From Ghiorsea sp. (GTDB lineage Bacteria > Pseudomonadota > Zetaproteobacteria > Mariprofundales > Mariprofundaceae): a stretch of 35,069 nt of DNA. Position 1 is the first letter of the stretch; every line of letters starts with the position of its first letter. Shown piece by piece: positions 30,547-35,069 of this stretch. Where the stretch lies: the NCBI GenBank assembly GCA_030949605.1, contig JAUZSH010000035.1:1-35069 (forward strand), read 5' to 3'. The notes under the pieces are model-generated. The model had not been told where the DNA came from. It saw only the letters and a list, made by a program, of their open reading frames with translations, and searched no databases. The position numbers were made by a program, and so were the translations under genes.

Positions 30547-33231
30547 CTATATCTCTGCCAATAGCCTTTTTATCTCAGGCACACATGAGCCACATCCTGT
30601 GCCTGCTTTGGTACAAGTTTTCAATGTTTCCAAGTCACCACAGCCGCTAGCCATGGCTTCTTTGATTTCGATTTCGCCTACATTATGACAAGCGCAAATG
30701 ATGTTACCTTTGGTGTCTGTCGTATTGACCACACTGCTTGGCGCAAGCAAAAACGGACGCATATCACCCACATCCGTGCCTTCAAGCATCAATGTGCGTA
30801 GCCATTTGGCTTCGGAAATATCACCACCCACCCAGCGCACAGCGACAAGGTGTCCATCACTATTAATCCAAGCTTTGCGGTGGATGCCATGCCGTTTATC
30901 TGAGTAGGTAAGCACTTCAAATGCTTGACCTTGTTCTAACATATAGTCCAAACGTTTGTATTGTTCATCTTGAAGCGGCTGCGTGCATGCTAAATCAATG
31001 GATGTCACAGGGAAATTCTGCCCAGCGCACGCCACCACACCATAGGTGTAGGGTTCAATCATTTGCTGACCTAAATCAACATACTGCCCAGCCATCAACA
31101 GCATGCCATGCCAAGCTGCTTTAAATGGCAAAACATTCACGGCCGAATGCTTAAATTCAGGTTCTTTGGATAAAGGGTCAACCGATGTTTTCATTAAGGT
31201 GTTGATGCGCCCAGCTCTTGCCATCATTTTGCCCCAATGCATGGGGAAAAAGACTAAACCTTGGCGAATATCTTTGCTTATTTGCGCTGGCGCAATCACT
31301 TCGCCTCGCCGTGATGAAATCAAAACCAAAGCTTCATCCTCAATGCCATACATTTGTGCATCATCAGGGTGAATCTGCACCGTAGGCATAGGGATATGTT
31401 GCATTAATTGCGGCACAGCGCCTGATTTGGTCATGGTATGCCACTGGTCGCGAATACGACCTGTGGTTAAGGAGAGCGGATATGTGTCATCGGTTGGCTC
31501 AGCAACGGGGATATAATCAACATCAACAAAGTGGGCTTTCTTATCGTGAGTTTCATACACATGGTTTGTATATAAACGTTTGATTTGGTTGGGCTTATCA
31601 CCTTTCTTAAATGGCCACTGCTGAGGACCAAACTCATCTAAAGCAGCATAAGATAAACCTGTAATATCAATATCTTTACCCGCTGTTAATCCGCAGTGTT
31701 CATCAAATACATCACTTGCGGTTTGGTAAGCAAACGCCTGTGACCAATCTTGCCCAAGCTGTTGCCCCAGAGCCACAGCGAAATCAGCTGCAATTTTCCA
31801 ATCATCGCGCGATAACCCCGCCTTGGGAATCGCTTGCTGCAAGTGGGTAATTCTGCGCTCAGTGTTGGTAATGGTTCCCTCTTTTTCTGCCCAACCTGAG
31901 GCAGGGAACAACACATGCGCCAGTTTGGTGGTATCGGTGGGGTGATAAGCATCCGATACCATCACCAGCTCGGCTTTTCGCAGTGCTGCTTCAGCTCTCT
32001 TGGCATCGGGCATGGATACAATCGGGTTGGTACAAGCAATCCACACCGCTTTGACCGTACCTGCTTCTAGCGCACTGAATAACTCCGTAGCGGTTAAACC
32101 AGGTTTCTCAGGCACACTATCTACACCCCAATAGTCAGCGACTTCTTGGCGGTGTTTAGGGTTGGTATAATCACGGTGTGCAGCCAACATGGTTGCCATG
32201 CCGCCCACTTCACGACCACCCATAGCATTGGGTTGCCCCGTGAGCGAAAATGGACCACAACCTTCTTTGCCCACTTGCCCTGTTGCCAAATGCAAGTTAA
32301 TCAAGGCATTGTTTTTATCTGTACCCGATGACGATTGGTTTAAGCCCATCGTCCAAAGGGATAAAGTTTTATTCTCACCAAACCAACGTGCAGCTTGGAT
32401 AATGTCTTCGGGGGTTAAACCACAAGTCTCGGCAGCTTCACCAAGGTTAAGATTGAGAGCCTTATCACGCACTTCGGCAAAGCCAGTCGTATGTTTCGCC
32501 ATATAATCTTCATCTGCAAAGCCTTCTTGCAACAACACATGCAACATGGCTTGATACAATAAAACATCTGTACCTGCTTTAAGTGGTAAATGTAAATCGG
32601 CAATCGAACACGTATCAGTTCTGCGTGGATCAACCACAATCACCTTTAAATTGGGGTTTGCCTCTTTCGCTGCTTCCAAGCGACGAAACACAATGGGGTG
32701 GGCATAGGCTGGGTTGGCTCCTGTAATAAAAAAGCAACTCGCCTTTTCAATATCATCATAACACGTCGGTGGCCCATCTGCGCCAAAGGCACGTTTATAA
32801 CCCATCACCGCTGAAGACATGCAAAGCCTTGAGTTGGTATCAATATTATTACTGCCAATAAAGCCTTTCATCAGCTTATTAAACACATAATAATCTTCAG
32901 TCAACAACTGACCCGACACATAAAATGCCACCGCATCAGGGCCATGCTCTTGAATAATATCAGCAAACTTCTTCGCCGTATGACTTAAAGCCGAATCCCA
33001 ATCTACAGGGGCAAAAGGCGCATCTAAAGACGTACGCAATTGCGGCACAAGCAGACGGTCTTTGGTATCTACCGTTTTGTGCAGCTCTCTGCCTTTTGAG
33101 CAGAGTTTCCCTTGATTGGTGGGGTGTTTGGTATCGCCGATGAGTGAAATGATTTTTTCACCATCGGTTTCCAAGACAATGCCACAGCCTGTACCACAAT
33201 AGGAACAGACACTATTTACAGTTGTTGTCAT
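30547..33231 (-). CDS. nasA: Assimilatory nitrate reductase catalytic subunit
   Basis: Mo-bis-MGD enzyme of 894 residues reducing nitrate to nitrite in the cytoplasm. The N-terminal [4Fe-4S] ligands are in VCSYCGTGCGIVLE and KLCSKG. Moco-binding segments include DTNSRLCMSSAVMGYKRAFG, FFITGANPAYAHPI, VVDPRRTDTCSIADLHLPL and LTTGRIRDQWHTMTKSG. The C-terminus adds a BFD-like [2Fe-2S] domain (NIICACHNVGEIEIKEAMAS, CTKAGTGCGSCVPEI), as in NasA types that take electrons from ferredoxin or NasB. The ATG at 33231 lies 6 nt after nirD. It depends on all the Mo genes elsewhere in the window. Confidence 0.94.
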   Translation of the reverse strand: MTTTVNSVCSYCGTGCGIVLETDGEKIISLIGDTKHPTNQGKLCSKGRELHKTVDTKDRLLVPQLRTSLDAPFAPVDWDSALSHTAKKFADIIQEHGPDAVAFYVSGQLLTEDYYVFNKLMKGFIGSNNIDTNSRLCMSSAVMGYKRAFGADGPPTCYDDIEKASCFFITGANPAYAHPIVFRRLEAAKEANPNLKVIVVDPRRTDTCSIADLHLPLKAGTDVLLYQAMLHVLLQEGFADEDYMAKHTTGFAEVRDKALNLNLGEAAETCGLTPEDIIQAARWFGENKTLSLWTMGLNQSSSGTDKNNALINLHLATGQVGKEGCGPFSLTGQPNAMGGREVGGMATMLAAHRDYTNPKHRQEVADYWGVDSVPEKPGLTATELFSALEAGTVKAVWIACTNPIVSMPDAKRAEAALRKAELVMVSDAYHPTDTTKLAHVLFPASGWAEKEGTITNTERRITHLQQAIPKAGLSRDDWKIAADFAVALGQQLGQDWSQAFAYQTASDVFDEHCGLTAGKDIDITGLSYAALDEFGPQQWPFKKGDKPNQIKRLYTNHVYETHDKKAHFVDVDYIPVAEPTDDTYPLSLTTGRIRDQWHTMTKSGAVPQLMQHIPMPTVQIHPDDAQMYGIEDEALVLISSRRGEVIAPAQISKDIRQGLVFFPMHWGKMMARAGRINTLMKTSVDPLSKEPEFKHSAVNVLPFKAAWHGMLLMAGQYVDLGQQMIEPYTYGVVACAGQNFPVTSIDLACTQPLQDEQYKRLDYMLEQGQAFEVLTYSDKRHGIHRKAWINSDGHLVAVRWVGGDISEAKWLRTLMLEGTDVGDMRPFLLAPSSVVNTTDTKGNIICACHNVGEIEIKEAMASGCGDLETLKTCTKAGTGCGSCVPEIKRLLAEI

Positions 33232-33237
33232 CAATAC

Positions 33238-33549
33238 TTAAAGGGCTAAGAAAACAGTGCCGTCTTCAACTTTCACGGCATACGTTTTGACGCAACCTTC
33301 ATCGGGTGCTGCGACTTGCCCATCATCCAAATGAATGCGCCAATTGTGCAATGGGCACAACACATCATCGCCAGAAATAATGCCATCCACCAAGGGACCA
33401 TCTTTATGTGGGCAACGGTTTTCCAAGGCTTTGACTCTATCATTGGTCAAACGAAATACTGCAACAACGGTATCACCCGCACGAACAGTACGCGCTTGTG
33501 ATGGTGGAATTTCATCCAATTTACAAACTTCAATCCATTTATCAGACAT
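33238..33549 (-). CDS. nirD: Nitrite reductase small subunit (Rieske)
   Basis: 103-residue Rieske-type protein of NADH-dependent assimilatory nitrite reductase. Cluster ligands: ENRCPHKDGPLVDG (C-x-H) and DVLCPLHNWRIHLDDGQ (C-x2-H), both complete, unlike some NirD proteins that lack them. The ATG overlaps the nirB stop by one base (TAATG). Confidence 0.94.
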   Translation of the reverse strand: MSDKWIEVCKLDEIPPSQARTVRAGDTVVAVFRLTNDRVKALENRCPHKDGPLVDGIISGDDVLCPLHNWRIHLDDGQVAAPDEGCVKTYAVKVEDGTVFLAL

Positions 33550-35069
33550 TATACTGTCTCCACACGAACAGGAATATCAATCGCTTTGTATTCCGTGAAT
33601 TTTTCATAACCTTTATCAGCATCTTGAACACGCGCTTGCCATGGGTCATGCGCTTGTGCATCAAGGTAGGCATGTAAACGCGCCACCAAAGCTTTGCGAT
33701 TGTCCAAATCATCCACAACCGCTGCTTTAATGCTGTCTAAACCCACACGTTTTTGCCATGGTGCACAACGCTCATTATGGCGACCACCTTCACGGTAGTG
33801 TTGCAAGTAAGCCTTGGCAATTTGTTCAACTTCTTCAGCAGTTTCCACAAGACACAACAACTCTGTTGCCACCACATGTACACCACCATTACCACCCGTG
33901 CTGATTTCCCAGCCACCTTCAACACCAACAATACCTATATCTTTAATCGTAGCTTCAGCGCAATTTCGCGGACAACCCGAAACGCCTAACTTCACCTTGG
34001 CAGGGAACCAAAGATGATCGAGTTGTTTTTCCAAATGAATGCCCAATGATGTGGAATCTTGGGTGCCAAAGCGACACCACTCTGAACCCACGCATGTTTT
34101 GACTGTACGCAAACCTTTACCATAAGCATAACCACATGCCATATCCAAATCTTTCCACATCGGTGCTAAATCTTCTTTTTTAACACCCAGTAAATCAATA
34201 CGCTGACCACCTGTAATTTTCACTGTCGGCACATCATATTTCTTGGCAACCGTTGCAATTTTAATCAACTCATCAGGTGTTGTTACACCACCAAAAATAC
34301 GCGGAATCACTGAAAACGTGCCGTCTTTTTGAATATTGGCGTGCATTCTTTCATTGGCGATACGTGATGTGCGGTCATCTTCTGAATCTTCAGGCCAAAG
34401 CATACCAATATAATAGTTAATCGCGGGGCGACAAACTTGGCAACCTTCACCTTCCCAATCCAACACATTCATCACTTCACGCACCAAAGTAAGCTTCTTG
34501 GTTTGAATTTGTTCTTTGACTTGTTCGTGGTTCATCTCTGTACAACCACAAATCGGGTCATGCTCTGATTCGACAAACGATGTGCCTAATGTGGAAACAA
34601 GAATTTGGTCGATAATGCCTGTGCAACCCCCACAAGAACCACCTGCTTTGGTACAAGCCGTAATTTCTTTGCGCGTGGTTAAACCTTCATTGGTAATTGC
34701 ATCAACCACATCTTTCTTGGTAATACCATTGCAACCACAGACCACCGTGTCATCGCTCATGGCAGATGCTTGGTCTATGCCTGAATGCCCAGAGTCGCCC
34801 AAACCTGATGCCGCAAACAGCATGGTGGAGCGCATTTCAGACACATCTTTACCATCCTGCATCCATTGGAAAAAGGTTGGTCCATCAGCCGTGTCGCCAA
34901 ACATGACCACGCCTTTAATTTTATCATCCTCAAAGATGATTTTCTTATACACACCACCATGTTTATCCAATAATTCAATCACATCGGCGCCAGGTGTTCC
35001 CATAAAATCACCTGCTGAAAACACATCAATACCTGATACTTTTAACTTGGTCGAAACCACCGAACCTTC
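33549..35069 (-). CDS. nirB: Nitrite reductase large subunit, 5' end outside window
   Basis: The last 506 residues of NADH-nitrite reductase are present. In order: the end of the FAD/NAD domain (VFSAGDFMGTPGADVIELLD), a BFD-like [2Fe-2S] domain (VVCGCNGITKKDVVDAITNE, TACTKAGGSCGGC), a second BFD-like segment (PICGCTEMNHEQ, EGCQVCRP), then the sulfite/nitrite reductase ferredoxin-like and siroheme domains with RTVKTCVGSEWCRFG and LGVSGCPRNCAEA, the C-x5-C and C-x3-C ligands for siroheme-[4Fe-4S]. The reading frame is open to the window end. First visible gene of the nirB-nirD-nasA unit. Confidence 0.95.
   Translation of the reverse strand, partial: EGSVVSTKLKVSGIDVFSAGDFMGTPGADVIELLDKHGGVYKKIIFEDDKIKGVVMFGDTADGPTFFQWMQDGKDVSEMRSTMLFAASGLGDSGHSGIDQASAMSDDTVVCGCNGITKKDVVDAITNEGLTTRKEITACTKAGGSCGGCTGIIDQILVSTLGTSFVESEHDPICGCTEMNHEQVKEQIQTKKLTLVREVMNVLDWEGEGCQVCRPAINYYIGMLWPEDSEDDRTSRIANERMHANIQKDGTFSVIPRIFGGVTTPDELIKIATVAKKYDVPTVKITGGQRIDLLGVKKEDLAPMWKDLDMACGYAYGKGLRTVKTCVGSEWCRFGTQDSTSLGIHLEKQLDHLWFPAKVKLGVSGCPRNCAEATIKDIGIVGVEGGWEISTGGNGGVHVVATELLCLVETAEEVEQIAKAYLQHYREGGRHNERCAPWQKRVGLDSIKAAVVDDLDNRKALVARLHAYLDAQAHDPWQARVQDADKGYEKFTEYKAIDIPVRVETV

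Overview
The window comes from a Gram-negative bacterium, very probably a proteobacterium: it has a TonB-dependent receptor, outer-membrane porins, an assimilatory NasA/NirBD system and BtuCDF-type B12 uptake. Base composition looks moderately AT-rich. Genus cannot be decided from what is visible. The theme is cofactor metabolism (cobalamin and molybdenum cofactor), interrupted again and again by mobile, toxin-antitoxin and defence-like genes.

Layout. 1-1,819: a cobalamin riboswitch and the 3'-truncated, twice-frameshifted btuB receptor gene (minus strand). 1,820-3,700: an accessory patch with a palindromic repeat, a broken hypothetical gene, a 345-bp nested palindromic element, and parD/parE with parE frameshifted. 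3,780-8,603 (minus): a tight B12 operon, OprB-like fragment - btuF - btuC - btuD - cobO - cbiX - cobA. 8,804-12,863 (plus): bluB - cobQ - cbiB - cobD, the late B12 steps. 12,850-19,377 (minus): mogA, moeA, mobA, a flavin-oxidase-like protein, a complete IS4-family insertion with target duplication, mobB, moaE, moaD and a HepT/MntA pair coupled to moaD. 19,439-23,712 (minus): an AT-rich island of mazE-mazF, an AbrB-domain protein, a DUF262 protein, an SMC-like ATPase and a 39-residue protein. 23,709-28,853 (minus): moaC, a GIY-YIG protein, modC, modB, a REP-associated transposase (RAYT), modA and moaA. 28,871-35,069 (minus): an alginate-export-family porin, nasA, nirD and nirB (cut by the window end).

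Functional logic. NirB needs siroheme, and CobA plus CbiX can supply it or feed B12. NasA needs the molybdenum bis-MGD cofactor, which moaA/C/D/E, mogA, moeA, mobA and mobB make from molybdate imported by ModABC. The B12 genes cover uptake, adenosylation, lower-ligand synthesis and late assembly. The middle corrin-ring steps are absent here, so salvage is the safest reading.

Three points stand out. (1) Accessory genes sit inside the Mo operon and overlap the start codons of the next Mo gene: RAYT/modB, GIY-YIG/moaC and MntA/moaD. (2) A REP family, probably served by the local RAYT, has entered coding sequence: a 78-bp-period REP array encodes a tail of about 100 residues on ModA, REPs encode the RAYT C-terminus, and a REP pair supplies a possible CobQ start. 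(3) A DUF262 + SMC-like ATPase + small-protein module with an attached mazEF/AbrB set is a candidate undescribed defence system.

Caveat: at least eight apparent frameshifts occur, six of them in mononucleotide runs and repaired by one base. Sequencing or assembly error is a serious alternative to real gene decay.
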